Shown piece by piece: positions 1 through 6,888 of a stretch of 6,924 nucleotides of DNA. The notes beneath the pieces were generated by a model that saw nothing but the letters and a program-made list of their open reading frames with translations, searched no databases and had not been told where the DNA came from. The stretch is from an uncultured Clostridia bacterium (lineage in GTDB: Bacteria > Bacillota > Clostridia > Christensenellales > Aristaeellaceae), in contig CAKTTM010000096.1 of the NCBI GenBank assembly GCA_934615145.1, positions 1-6,924 on the forward strand, given 5' to 3'. Position 1 is the first letter of the stretch, and the number at the start of each line of letters is the position of its first letter. The translations under genes and the position numbers were made by a program.

Positions 1-2
1 GC

Positions 3-1418
3 GACATACCGCTCAAAGGCCTGATGCGCAGCATGTTCACCATTCCCTATATGTTCCCGCCCTTCTTTGGGGCTATGGCCTGGGAGCTGCTGCTCTCGCC
101 CCGCTCGGGCTACCTGAACAACTGGCTGATGACCACCTTTGGCCTGGCCACAGCCCCCTTTAACATCAACAGCATCGGCGGCATCGTCTTTGTGGAGCTG
201 AGCTACTACTTTCCCTTTGTGTTCATGCAGGTGGTCTCCGCCCTGGAGCGCATGGACCCAACGCTGGAGGAGTCCGCCCGCATCGCCGGTGCCAAGCAGT
301 GGTATGTCATCCGGCGCATCACCATGCCCCTGGTGCTGCCTGCGACCAGCGCGGGCGCGCTGCTCATCCTGACCTCTTCGCTTTCGCACTTTGGCGTGCC
401 TGCCATCCTGGGCTTCAGCAAGAAGATATATACGCTGCCCACGCGCATCTACCAGCTGATCTCCCGCGCCTCAGGTTCCTTCCAGGGCATCCGCGAGGGT
501 GCGGCGCTGTCCATCCTGCTGGTCATCGTGGTGATGCTGGCCCTCTGGCTGCAAAAGGTGGTGCTGCGCTCTGGCAGCTACGACATCATCAGAGGCAAGT
601 CCATGCGTCCCATGCTCATCAAGCTGCGCGGGGCCAAGTATCCCCTGCTGGCGCTTAGCTTTATCAGCCTGTTTGTCATCGTGGTGGTACCGCTGCTGAT
701 GATTATACTGGTCGGCCTGCTGCGCGCCTACGGCCTGCCGCTGAGCATGGAAAACTTCACACTGGACAACTTCAAAAACCTCTTCAACCACAAGATGGTG
801 GCGGACTCGGTCACCAACTCTCTGTTCCTGTCGGTGGCGGCGGGTGTCATCGCCATGTTCCTGGGCGTGATGATCGCCTATGTCATCAACAAGATCAAGC
901 CCAGGGGCAAGACGGCGCTGGAGATCATCTCCATCCTGCCCTACTCCATCCCCGGCATTGTGCTGGCGATCGGTGTCATCCTGGCCTGGAGCGGCAACCT
1001 GGGCGTCAACCTGTACAACACCATCTGGATCATACTGGTCGCCTACATCGCCCGCTATGTGGCCTTCTCCATGAAGTCGGCTTCCGCCAGCCTGCAACAG
1101 GTGCACTATTCGCTTGAGGACGCGGCGCGCTCCAGCGGTGCCACGCACTTTGAGTCGCTGACCGATGTCACCATCCCGCTGATACGGCCCTCGATGATAT
1201 CCGGATTCTTCCTGATCTTCCTGCCCGCCATGCGCGAGCTCACCACCTCGGTGCTGCTCTATGGCCCCTATACCAGGACGCTTGGCGTGGCCATCTACTC
1301 GCTGCGCTCCGACGGTTACATTGTGGATGCCTCAGCCCTGGCCGCGATGACCATCGTGCTGATCATCATCTGCAATGCCATCGTCAACATGATCGTCAAG
1401 GACAGGAAGAAGGTGTAG
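3..1418 (+). CDS. ABC transporter permease, fused two-domain, iron(III)/phosphonate type (5' partial)
   Basis: This is the membrane-spanning subunit of a binding-protein-dependent importer. The reading frame is open to the left window edge (codons from base 3 read DIPLKGLMRSMF), so the Met at 24 is internal and probably about 80-100 N-terminal residues are missing. Two permease domains are joined in one chain. Counting from Met24, the first has an EAA-type cytoplasmic loop at residues 82-90 (EESARIAGA, followed by MPLVLPA) and the second at 365-373 (EDAARSSGA, followed by IPLIRPS). These loops dock on the ATPase. Hydrophobic segments are visible at about 52-74, 105-130, 160-180, 207-233, 265-288, 303-322, 332-350, 391-411 and 437-457. 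Fused permeases of this layout are typical of FbpB/AfuB-like ferric importers and of some phosphonate or thiamine importers. The substrate cannot be read from the permease. The stop lies one base before the ATPase start, so the two are translationally coupled. Confidence 0.9.
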   Translation, partial: DIPLKGLMRSMFTIPYMFPPFFGAMAWELLLSPRSGYLNNWLMTTFGLATAPFNINSIGGIVFVELSYYFPFVFMQVVSALERMDPTLEESARIAGAKQWYVIRRITMPLVLPATSAGALLILTSSLSHFGVPAILGFSKKIYTLPTRIYQLISRASGSFQGIREGAALSILLVIVVMLALWLQKVVLRSGSYDIIRGKSMRPMLIKLRGAKYPLLALSFISLFVIVVVPLLMIILVGLLRAYGLPLSMENFTLDNFKNLFNHKMVADSVTNSLFLSVAAGVIAMFLGVMIAYVINKIKPRGKTALEIISILPYSIPGIVLAIGVILAWSGNLGVNLYNTIWIILVAYIARYVAFSMKSASASLQQVHYSLEDAARSSGATHFESLTDVTIPLIRPSMISGFFLIFLPAMRELTTSVLLYGPYTRTLGVAIYSLRSDGYIVDASALAAMTIVLIIICNAIVNMIVKDRKKV

Positions 1419-1419
1419 C

Positions 1420-2523
1420 ATGGATCAGATTGTACTCAAAAATGTCACCAAGACCTTCACCACCAAGACCCTTGGCACCGTGACCGCTGTGGATAAGCTG
1501 AACCTCACCATCAAGGAGGGCGAGTGCTTCTCCTTCCTGGGGCCTTCGGGCTGCGGCAAGACGACCACGCTGCGCATGATCGCGGGCTTTGAGGATCTGA
1601 CCGAAGGCGAGATTCATCTCTGTGGCCGTCCGGTGTCCATGAAGGACAAGAACCTCTATGTGCCGCCGGAGGAGCGCGGCCTGGGCATGGTCTTCCAATC
1701 CTTCGCGGTCTGGCCGCACCTGAACATCTTTGAGAATGTGGCCTTTCCCCTCAAGGTGCGCAAGGTGCCCAAGGATGAGATGATGCAGCGCGTGGAAAAG
1801 GCGCTGAAGCATACCAGCCTGGAGGGCATGGAAAAGGTCTTCCCAGGCTCGCTGTCCGGCGGCCAGCAGCAACGCATCGCGCTGGCGCGCGCCATTGTGA
1901 CCAACCCCAAGGTGATGCTGCTGGATGAGCCGCTGAGCAACCTGGATCCCAAGCTGCGTGAGACCATGCGCTTTGAGATCAAGGAGCTGCAAAAGGAATT
2001 TAACTTCACCATCGTCTTTGTCACCCATGACCAGGCAGAGGCCATGGCGCTGTCTGACCGCATGATGGTGATGGACATGGGCCGCATCATCCAGGTGGGC
2101 ACGCCCACGGAGCTGTACAACAAGCCCATCAACCAGTTCGTGCACAAGTTCCTGGGTCAGTCCACCTTTACCCAGGTGGACATCCGCGGTGGCAAGGCCT
2201 ATCCCAAGGGCGACGCTGAGCACGCCCTGCCGGTGGATGTGCCGCCGGACGCAGAGCCGCACATGATCATGGCCACCAGGCCCAACCAGATCGACATGAA
2301 CCGCACAGCGGGCTACCCCTCCCAGGTGATCAAGCGCAGCTTTTTGACCAACCACGCCGAGTACCTGGTCAAGGTGGGCGAGGCGGTCATCAAGGTGCAG
2401 ACCCCGCACCGCAATGAGTTTGAACAAGGGGAGAGCTGCTTCCTGCGCTTTCCCGGCGCCATGTGGTATGCGCCGGACTCCGAGGCCTTGGAGGCCGAGC
2501 GCAACCGGCGACAGCTGGTATAA
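1420..2523 (+). CDS. ABC transporter ATP-binding protein (FbpC/PotA/PhnT-like)
   Basis: This is the ATPase that powers the importer whose permease lies immediately upstream. All nucleotide-binding motifs are intact: Walker A GPSGCGKT at residues 41-48, Q-loop Gln93, signature LSGGQ at 145-149, Walker B VMLLDE at 165-170, D-loop SNLD at 173-176 and switch His203. The stretch after about residue 245 is an accessory C-terminal TOBE-like region, which often has regulatory or subunit-contact roles in the MalK/PotA/FbpC group. The total of 367 residues is normal for that group. The ATG at 1420 is supported by a purine-rich site AGGAAGAAGG (1404-1413) and a one-base gap from the permease stop. A strong hairpin follows the stop, so this is the last gene of the operon. 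The family-level call is firm. The choice between iron, phosphonate, polyamine or another substrate is open, because the binding-protein gene is not in view. Confidence 0.93.
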   Translation: MDQIVLKNVTKTFTTKTLGTVTAVDKLNLTIKEGECFSFLGPSGCGKTTTLRMIAGFEDLTEGEIHLCGRPVSMKDKNLYVPPEERGLGMVFQSFAVWPHLNIFENVAFPLKVRKVPKDEMMQRVEKALKHTSLEGMEKVFPGSLSGGQQQRIALARAIVTNPKVMLLDEPLSNLDPKLRETMRFEIKELQKEFNFTIVFVTHDQAEAMALSDRMMVMDMGRIIQVGTPTELYNKPINQFVHKFLGQSTFTQVDIRGGKAYPKGDAEHALPVDVPPDAEPHMIMATRPNQIDMNRTAGYPSQVIKRSFLTNHAEYLVKVGEAVIKVQTPHRNEFEQGESCFLRFPGAMWYAPDSEALEAERNRRQLV

Positions 2524-2542
2524 GCAAACCCATCAACCCCAA

Positions 2543-2581
2543 GCTCAAGGCCCTGCACAGCAATTGCGCAGGGCCTTGAGC
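2543..2581 (+). terminator. Hairpin terminator after the ABC importer operon
   Basis: A perfect 14-bp inverted repeat (2543-2556, GCTCAAGGCCCTGC, with its complement at 2568-2581) encloses an 11-base loop. It begins 19 bases after the ATPase stop. The following bases (CTGCTTTCCTC) are pyrimidine-rich but lack a real T-run, so intrinsic termination may be leaky or helped by Rho. On the minus strand no T-run follows either, and no minus-strand gene needs it. Confidence 0.75.
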
Positions 2582-2598
2582 CTGCTTTCCTCTGCATC

Positions 2599-2627
2599 TT
2601 GTGACCATGCCCTATTTGGTGTATAAT
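2599..2627 (+). promoter_or_regulatory. Sigma-A-type promoter for the DUF21-CBS/msrB/peroxidase operon
   Basis: A consensus -10 box TATAAT at 2622-2627 is preceded, with a 17-base spacer, by TTGTGA at 2599-2604 (four of six matches to TTGACA). Transcription would start near 2634, giving a leader of about 29 bases. The promoter sits directly after the terminator of the importer operon, so the two units look separately transcribed. I see no operator-like palindrome overlapping it. Confidence 0.7.
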
Positions 2628-2662
2628 CCGTACATTACTGTGTGGAGGAGTGTGGTACTTTC

Positions 2663-3952
2663 ATGGGTGAACCTTCTCACCCTTCCTTATTGGGCCCCAT
2701 TCTGATGATCTTTGTACTGACCATCATCAATGCTTTTCTCGCGGGGGCTGAAATGGCCTTCGTTTCCCTCAATCCTGCCAAAATCAAAGAGCTTGCCGAC
2801 CAGGGGGACAAGCGCGCCCGCAAGGTGCGCCGGCTGCTGGAGGATCCGGATTCCTTCATCAGCGCCATCCAGGTGGGCATTACCTTTGCCGGCTTCTTGA
2901 ACTCCGCTTCCGCCTCGCAGACCTTTGTGAGGATGCTGGCGCCGGTGTTTGGCATGGGGCAGGCGGCGGAGACCGCGGCCACCTTTGTGGTGACGCTGCT
3001 GATCTCCTATGTCACCCTGGTGCTGGGCGAGCTCTACCCCAAGCAGCTGGCCCTGCAGGTGCCGGAGGCCTACGCCCGCGGCGCCGCCGGCACCATCCTG
3101 GTGCTCAAGGCCATCTTCAAGCCCTTCATCTGGCTGCTTAATGTGTCCACCGGGCTGCTCAAGCGCCTGACGCCCATTGACTTTACGAAAAAAGAAGACA
3201 AGCTGACCCGCCAGGAGATCAAGGCGCTGCTGAACTCCAGCCACAATGACGGCGCCATCGACATGGACGAGTTCAACATGATGCGGGGCGTGCTGTCGCT
3301 GGACAGCCGCACCGTGCGCGAGATCATGGTGCCGCGCATCGATACCGACATGATCGATGTGCTGGAGCCCCAGCAGGAGAACATCGACTTCCTGATGAAG
3401 CAGCGGCACACCCGCATCCCGCTCTACCGCGAGACCAAGGACGAGATCATCGGCATCCTGCACCTGAAAGACGTGCTGATCCACCAGGAGGCGCTGCGCA
3501 GCGGCCGCGAGACCCTGGAGCAGGTGGCCCGCCCGGCGCTGCTGGTGCCCGATACGCTGTCGACTGACGAAATGCTGCTGAAATTTCAAAAAACAAAGCA
3601 GCACATGGCGGTGCTGGTGGATGAGTTTGGCGGCGTGGCCGGCATCGTGACGCTGGATGACCTGATCGGCGAAATCATCGGCGACATCCGCGATGAATAT
3701 GACGACGACACGGATGACTACCGCGTGATCGACGACCACGAGGTGATCTTAAAGGGCTCCATGCCCGTCAACGACATCAACAAGCTCTATGACCTGGGCA
3801 TCGAGACCGAGGACGCCGACACCGAGCACTACGCCTTCACCGTGGTGGAGGCCACCGGCACGCGCATCGAGACGGTGCTGATGCGGCTCAAGCCCAGAGA
3901 AGAGAACGCGCAGAAAGAAGAGGAAAAGGATGTCCAGCCAGACAGAGCATAA
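2663..3952 (+). CDS. DUF21-CBS-CorC/HlyC membrane protein (hemolysin C/CNNM family, MpfA-like)
   Basis: This is an integral membrane protein of the CNNM/CorC family; members have been linked to Mg2+ efflux (MpfA) and older annotations say hemolysin. Residues 1-190 form the DUF21 membrane domain, with hydrophobic segments at about 10-35, 64-80, 104-123 and 140-165 and the family motif GELYPK at 122-127. A CBS pair follows: about 215-275 (starts REIMVPR) and 285-342 ([16 protein letters not shown]), which in this family binds adenine nucleotides. The C-terminal CorC/HlyC domain (355-410) appears short, going from the [10 protein letters not shown] region straight to [14 protein letters not shown] without the usual GG...LGRIP segment. 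The charged tail ([13 protein letters not shown]) overlaps the next gene. I chose ATG 2663 because GGAGGAG (2644-2650) lies upstream; a GTG at 2642 is in frame but would include that site and sit only about 8 bases from the predicted transcription start. First gene of a five-gene unit. Confidence 0.9.
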   Translation: MGEPSHPSLLGPILMIFVLTIINAFLAGAEMAFVSLNPAKIKELADQGDKRARKVRRLLEDPDSFISAIQVGITFAGFLNSASASQTFVRMLAPVFGMGQAAETAATFVVTLLISYVTLVLGELYPKQLALQVPEAYARGAAGTILVLKAIFKPFIWLLNVSTGLLKRLTPIDFTKKEDKLTRQEIKALLNSSHNDGAIDMDEFNMMRGVLSLDSRTVREIMVPRIDTDMIDVLEPQQENIDFLMKQRHTRIPLYRETKDEIIGILHLKDVLIHQEALRSGRETLEQVARPALLVPDTLSTDEMLLKFQKTKQHMAVLVDEFGGVAGIVTLDDLIGEIIGDIRDEYDDDTDDYRVIDDHEVILKGSMPVNDINKLYDLGIETEDADTEHYAFTVVEATGTRIETVLMRLKPREENAQKEEEKDVQPDRA

Positions 3953-4622
3953 TACACCCACCTGCGCGGGCTGCGGTGGTGGCAGCGGCTGCTGCCAGCA
4001 GGCCGCGGATGGCAAGGCCCGCAAGCCGGGGCGCATCCCCTGGCTGGCGCTGGTATTGCTGTGCATGATAGGGGCGGCGATGCTGTTTAGCCAGCTGTTT
4101 ACCAGCGGCAAGGCGGAGACGCTGCCCGAGCCCTCACAGAAGGAGAATAGCCTGATGGAAGATGTGATGAAGAACAAACCCACCTACACCCGCATGTCGG
4201 AGCTGGCCATGATGGGGCAGCTGAGCGACCTGCAATATGCCGTCACCCAGGAGTCGGCCACCGAGCCCGCCTTTTACAATGAGTACCACGATCACTTTGA
4301 GCCGGGCATCTATGTGGACATCACCTCCGGCGAGCCGCTGTTCCTGTCGACGGACAAGTTCGAATCCGGCTGCGGCTGGCCCGCCTTTTCCAAGCCCATC
4401 ACCGAGGACCTGATCAGCGAGCTGAAGGACCGCAGCTTTGGCATGATCCGCACAGAGGTCAGAAGCTCGCTGTCCGACGCCCACCTGGGCCATGTCTTTG
4501 ACGACGGCCCCAAGGAGCTGGGCGGCCTGCGCTACTGCATCAACTCCGCCTCGCTCAAGTTCGTGGCCAAGGCCGATATGGAGGCGCAGGGCTATGGCTG
4601 GCTGCTGCCGCTGATCCCCTGA
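3930..4622 (+). CDS. msrB: Peptide-methionine (R)-S-oxide reductase, membrane-anchored with Cys-rich N-terminus
   Basis: This enzyme reduces methionine-R-sulfoxide in proteins back to methionine. The MsrB domain covers about residues 97-224, opening with [20 protein letters not shown] and including [13 protein letters not shown] and DAHLGHVF. The catalytic Cys is Cys203 in [11 protein letters not shown]. Cys148 in SGCGWPAF is 55 residues earlier and matches the resolving Cys seen in bacterial MsrB. The structural CxxC zinc pairs of some MsrBs are not present in the domain. Residues 1-34 are hydrophilic and carry a cluster C12xxC15...C21C22 rich in Gly; a single transmembrane helix follows at about 37-57. 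The basic residues just before it (KARKPGR) predict cytoplasmic N-terminus and extracytoplasmic enzyme. The residues 60-96 form a linker. The ATG is preceded by AAGAGG (3918-3923) and overlaps the upstream gene by 23 bases. The enzyme call is secure; the anchor topology is inferred. Confidence 0.93.
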   Translation: MSSQTEHNTPTCAGCGGGSGCCQQAADGKARKPGRIPWLALVLLCMIGAAMLFSQLFTSGKAETLPEPSQKENSLMEDVMKNKPTYTRMSELAMMGQLSDLQYAVTQESATEPAFYNEYHDHFEPGIYVDITSGEPLFLSTDKFESGCGWPAFSKPITEDLISELKDRSFGMIRTEVRSSLSDAHLGHVFDDGPKELGGLRYCINSASLKFVAKADMEAQGYGWLLPLIP

Positions 4623-4634
4623 CGGATGGACAGC

Positions 4635-5108
4635 ATGAGCATCTACACCATCCCCTTTAAGGACAGAGAGGGTCAGCCCACCACGCTTGCAAACTATCAG
4701 GGCCAGGTGCTGCTGATCGTCAATACCGCCACCGGCTGCGGCTATACGCCGCAGTACGCCGCCCTGCAAAAGCTGCAGGAGGCCTACCAGGCCCGCGGCT
4801 TTCAGGTGCTGGATTTTCCCTGTAATCAGTTTGGCGGCCAGGCGCCGGGCAGCATGGCGGAGATCGACAGCTTCTGCGCGATCAACTACCAGACCAGTTT
4901 TCCCCGCTTTAACAAGCTGGATGTCAACGGCAAGAACGAGGCGCCGCTGTATGCCTACCTCAAGGAGGCCCAGCCCGGCGCCCTGGGCAAGCGCATCAAG
5001 TGGAACTTTACCAAGTTCCTGGTCGATCGCCAGGGCCAGGTGCTCAAGCGCTACGCCCCGGCCGACAAGCCCGAGGATATCGCGGCCGACATCGAGGCCT
5101 TACTGTAA
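4635..5108 (+). CDS. Glutathione peroxidase family thiol peroxidase (BsaA/BtuE-like)
   Basis: This is a small (157 aa) cysteine peroxidase that reduces hydrogen or lipid peroxides. Numbering from Met4635, the peroxidatic residue is Cys35 in NTATGCGYTPQY, a Cys and not selenocysteine. The remaining catalytic tetrad is visible: Gln69 in FPCNQFGGQ, and Trp123-Asn124 in KWNFTKFLVDR. Cys81 (DSFCAINYQTSFP) lies where thioredoxin-dependent family members carry the resolving Cys, so thioredoxin is a more likely reductant than glutathione. No signal peptide is seen, so it is cytoplasmic. An ATG three codons upstream (4626) is possible, but it has no Shine-Dalgarno sequence. The ATG at 4635 has a weak one (GGATGGA, 4624-4630) and gives the usual MSIY-type N-terminus. 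It begins 12 bases after the msrB stop and is probably translated by coupling. The pairing with msrB suggests an oxidative-damage module. Confidence 0.93.
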   Translation: MSIYTIPFKDREGQPTTLANYQGQVLLIVNTATGCGYTPQYAALQKLQEAYQARGFQVLDFPCNQFGGQAPGSMAEIDSFCAINYQTSFPRFNKLDVNGKNEAPLYAYLKEAQPGALGKRIKWNFTKFLVDRQGQVLKRYAPADKPEDIAADIEALL

Positions 5109-5137
5109 TACCGCAGCACCACAGACGAGGAGTACCC

Positions 5138-5800
5138 ATGCCCATCACCTACGAACAGGTCAAGCAAAACCCAGCCGTGCGCGCCTATATCCAGAAGGCG
5201 GACGAGGCGCTGATCGCCCTGGGCTATACCGAGCACAGCTTTGCCCATGTGACCAAGGCCGCGGTGACGGCGGCCGATATTCTAAAGCAGCTGGGCCGCG
5301 GCGAGCGCGAGCAGCAGCTGGCCGCCATCGCCGCCTACCTGCACGACATCGGCAATGTGGTCAACCGCAAGGGGCATGAGCTCTCCGGCGCCATCATGGC
5401 CTTCACCCTGCTGCACGAGATGGGCGCCTCGCCGGAAGACAACGCCACCATCATCGCAGCCATCGGCAACCATGACGAGGGCACCGCCTTTCCGGTCAGC
5501 GATGTGGCGGCGGCTTTGATACTGGCCGACAAGACCGATGTGCGCCGCAGCCGCGTGCGCAACCGCGACACCATCAGCTTTGACATCCACGACAGGGTCA
5601 ACTACGCGGTGGAGTCGGCCGAGCTGGCCATCGACCAGGCGGCAGGGCACATCAGCCTGACGCTCAAGATCGATACCCAGATCTGCCCGATCTCGGAGTA
5701 TTTTGAGATATTCTTAGGCCGCATGCTGCTGTGCCGCCGCGCGGCGGAAAAGCTGCAATTGCAGTTCAAGCTGGTCATCAACGGCCAGGCCATGATGTGA
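5138..5800 (+). CDS. HD-domain phosphohydrolase-like protein
   Basis: This 220-residue soluble protein belongs to the HD superfamily of metal-dependent phosphohydrolases. The metal-binding pattern is visible: His37 (HSFAHVTK), the His69-Asp70 doublet (AYLHDIGN), additional His80 (KGHELSG) and His112 (IGNHDEG), and Asp131 (ILADKTD). The substrate cannot be told from sequence; HD proteins cleave nucleotides, cyclic dinucleotides or alarmones, and some are only regulatory. There is no partner domain such as RelA synthetase, GGDEF or a nucleotidyltransferase. The C-terminal part after residue 145 (FDIHDRVNYAV to the end) looks like a separate small alpha/beta region that I cannot name. The start is well supported by GAGGAG (5127-5132), five bases before ATG. 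The frame is open further upstream to 5000, but that would overlap the peroxidase gene without reason. Its stop overlaps the start of the methyltransferase gene by four bases. Confidence 0.88.
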   Translation: MPITYEQVKQNPAVRAYIQKADEALIALGYTEHSFAHVTKAAVTAADILKQLGRGEREQQLAAIAAYLHDIGNVVNRKGHELSGAIMAFTLLHEMGASPEDNATIIAAIGNHDEGTAFPVSDVAAALILADKTDVRRSRVRNRDTISFDIHDRVNYAVESAELAIDQAAGHISLTLKIDTQICPISEYFEIFLGRMLLCRRAAEKLQLQFKLVINGQAMM

Positions 5801-6663
5801 GGCAGCAGCGCGGCCCTCGGTCTGCGCCGCCGCCCAAGCAAAGGATCGCCCTGCCGCCGGCGCTTAGCCGGGAGCTGAAGACCCTGGGCTGTCCCATCTG
5901 TGGCAAGGGCTTCTACCCCAAGGGCAGCGGCCTCAACTGCAGGCGTGAGCACAGCTTTGACATCAGCGCCACCGGCTATCTCAACCTGGCCCCCGGCCAG
6001 GCCGTGCCCGCGCACTACGACGCCGCCAGCTTTGCCAGCAGGCGGCGCTTTTTGCAGGCGGGCTATTATGACCATCTCTTTGAGGCGGTGGCGCCCTATG
6101 CCCAGGGGCTGTGCGTGGACATCGGCTGCGGCGACGGCTGGTGGGCGGCGCGGCTGGCGGGGATGGGGCGCAGGATGATCGCCCTTGACAACAGCCGCGA
6201 GGCCATCCGCCTGGCCAGCCGGGGGCAGCCCCAGGTCTGCTGGCTGGTGGCCGATCTGGCCCGCCTGCCGCTGCGCGACCAGCGCGCGGACTGCCTGCTC
6301 AACCTCTTTGCCCCGGCCAACTACGCCGAGTTTGAGAGGGTACTGAAGCCAGGTGGCTTGCTGGTCAAGCTGGCGCCGGGGCCTGATCATCTAAGAGAAC
6401 TGCGCCAGGCCGCGGGCGGGCTGATAGGCGATAGCGGGCATGAAACAGGCCGCGTGGCCAAGCACTTTGACCAGCGCTTTGGCCTGCAGGAGCGCAGGCT
6501 GGTCAGCCAAACGCTGCCCTTAGACGCTGAGGCGCTGGAGAACCTGATCGCCATGACGCCGCTGCACTTTGGCCTGGATACCGCCGTCATCGACCGCGCG
6601 GCCATCCGCCAGGTGACCATAGAGGCCGAGCTGCTGGTCGGGCGGCGGGCAGATCAGGGATAG
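5797..6663 (+). CDS. rlmA: 23S rRNA (guanine-N1)-methyltransferase, RlmA family
   Basis: This is probably a SAM-dependent methyltransferase that acts on guanine 745 or 748 in hairpin 35 of 23S rRNA; Gram-positive members (RlmAII/TlrB) target G748 and can affect macrolide response. The N-terminal zinc ribbon of the family is complete: Cys32 and Cys35 (CPICGKGF), Cys48 and His52 (NCRREHSFDISATGYLNL). The Rossmann domain follows, with motif I VDIGCGDGWW at 107-116, the ribose-contacting acidic residue Asp131 (ALDNS), VADLARLPL at 151-159 and NLFAPANYAEFERVLKPGG at about 169-187. I chose GTG 5797 because it overlaps the upstream TGA in a GTGA junction; no in-frame ATG lies between 5731 and the zinc ribbon. 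This leaves about 30 residues, Pro/Arg-rich, before the first Cys, longer than in E. coli RlmA, so a later non-ATG start cannot be excluded. The exact target base is inferred. Confidence 0.87.
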   Translation: MRQQRGPRSAPPPKQRIALPPALSRELKTLGCPICGKGFYPKGSGLNCRREHSFDISATGYLNLAPGQAVPAHYDAASFASRRRFLQAGYYDHLFEAVAPYAQGLCVDIGCGDGWWAARLAGMGRRMIALDNSREAIRLASRGQPQVCWLVADLARLPLRDQRADCLLNLFAPANYAEFERVLKPGGLLVKLAPGPDHLRELRQAAGGLIGDSGHETGRVAKHFDQRFGLQERRLVSQTLPLDAEALENLIAMTPLHFGLDTAVIDRAAIRQVTIEAELLVGRRADQG

Positions 6664-6702
6664 CCACTTTTACAAATCCAATACAACTGCCTCGTCCGCC
6701 TG

Positions 6703-6711
6703 TGCTATACT
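6703..6711 (+). promoter_or_regulatory. Extended -10 promoter for the truncated response regulator
   Basis: TGCTATACT at 6703-6711 matches an extended -10 element (TGn followed by TATACT, five of six to consensus). No good -35 box lies at the expected distance; the best candidate (TACAAC, 6682-6687) is poor, as is common for extended -10 promoters. Transcription would start near 6718, leaving a very short leader. There is no hairpin between the rlmA stop and this site, so read-through from the upstream operon is also possible. Confidence 0.55.
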
Positions 6712-6721
6712 ATTCCCTAAC

Positions 6722-6727
6722 AGGAGG
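6722..6727 (+). promoter_or_regulatory. Consensus ribosome binding site AGGAGG
   Basis: A perfect AGGAGG lies five bases before ATG 6733. This fixes the start of the response-regulator fragment and shows that its 5' end is a normal, once-functional gene start. Confidence 0.8.
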
Positions 6728-6732
6728 GGTAT

Positions 6733-6888
6733 ATGCGCAGCCGAATACTGATCGTCAAGGATGACCAGGCCATCGCGCAGCTGATCGCGATGACGCTGGA
6801 TTTGTCCGAGCATGACTGCGCCCTGTGCCATGACGGGCTGCAGGCCTGGGTACTGTCAAATCATGTTCGCAACTTGGGACTCCGGTAA
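6733..6888 (+). pseudogene. Response regulator receiver domain, truncated after about 39 codons
   Basis: The frame begins MRSRILIVKDDQAIAQLIAM, the first strand and helix of a CheY-like receiver domain. Asp10 and Asp11 are the acidic-pocket pair; the residue before them is Lys where Glu or Asp is common. Similarity continues through CALCHDGLQAW (about residue 39), which fits strand 2 and helix 2. The frame then reads VLSNHVRNLGLR and stops at 6888. The expected phosphoacceptor strand (a DLILLDVMLP-like segment), the rest of the receiver and any DNA-binding output domain are missing. The promoter and ribosome binding site are intact, so a 51-residue peptide could be made but could not signal. 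The break at about 6850 coincides with a change in base and codon composition, pointing to an insertion, rearrangement or assembly join, not gradual decay. A downstream remainder may exist beyond the window. Confidence 0.7.

Noticed and set aside
423..434. TATATA-like promoter element inside the permease gene
   Set aside because: It lies in a coding stretch (KKIYTLP), no -35 element is seen, and no gene starts just downstream.
1396..2427. Long open frame on the minus strand opposite the ATPase (343 codons)
   Set aside because: It is a shadow of a GC-rich coding strand: the product is dominated by His, Leu, Gly, Gln and Val, shows no domain, and fully overlaps a clear ABC ATPase.
2642..2662. 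In-frame GTG as the start of the DUF21-CBS protein
   Set aside because: It would place the GGAGGAG site inside the coding sequence and leave a leader of only about 8 bases after the predicted transcription start.
2687..3739. Long open frame on the minus strand opposite the DUF21-CBS gene (350 codons)
   Set aside because: Same reason: the composition is rich in His, Gln, Asp and Val, there is no recognisable motif, and the plus-strand gene has full domain support.
4053..4065. Lipoprotein signal in the MsrB membrane segment (LVLLC)
   Set aside because: The residue before Cys is Leu where a lipobox needs Gly, Ala or Ser, and the Cys is in the middle of the hydrophobic stretch.
5000..5137. Upstream extension of the HD-domain gene
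   Set aside because: It would overlap the peroxidase by over 100 bases; ATG 5138 has a GAGGAG site at ideal spacing and gives a normal N-terminus.
4831..5379. Plus-strand open frame across the peroxidase/HD junction in another frame (182 codons)
   Set aside because: The product is Arg/Ser/Ala/Pro-rich, as expected from a frame-shifted reading of GC-rich genes, and it conflicts with both real genes.
5602..6390. Minus-strand open frame spanning the HD and methyltransferase genes (262 codons)
   Set aside because: It crosses two well-supported plus-strand genes, and its product is low-complexity Ala/Gly/Pro/Arg without motifs.
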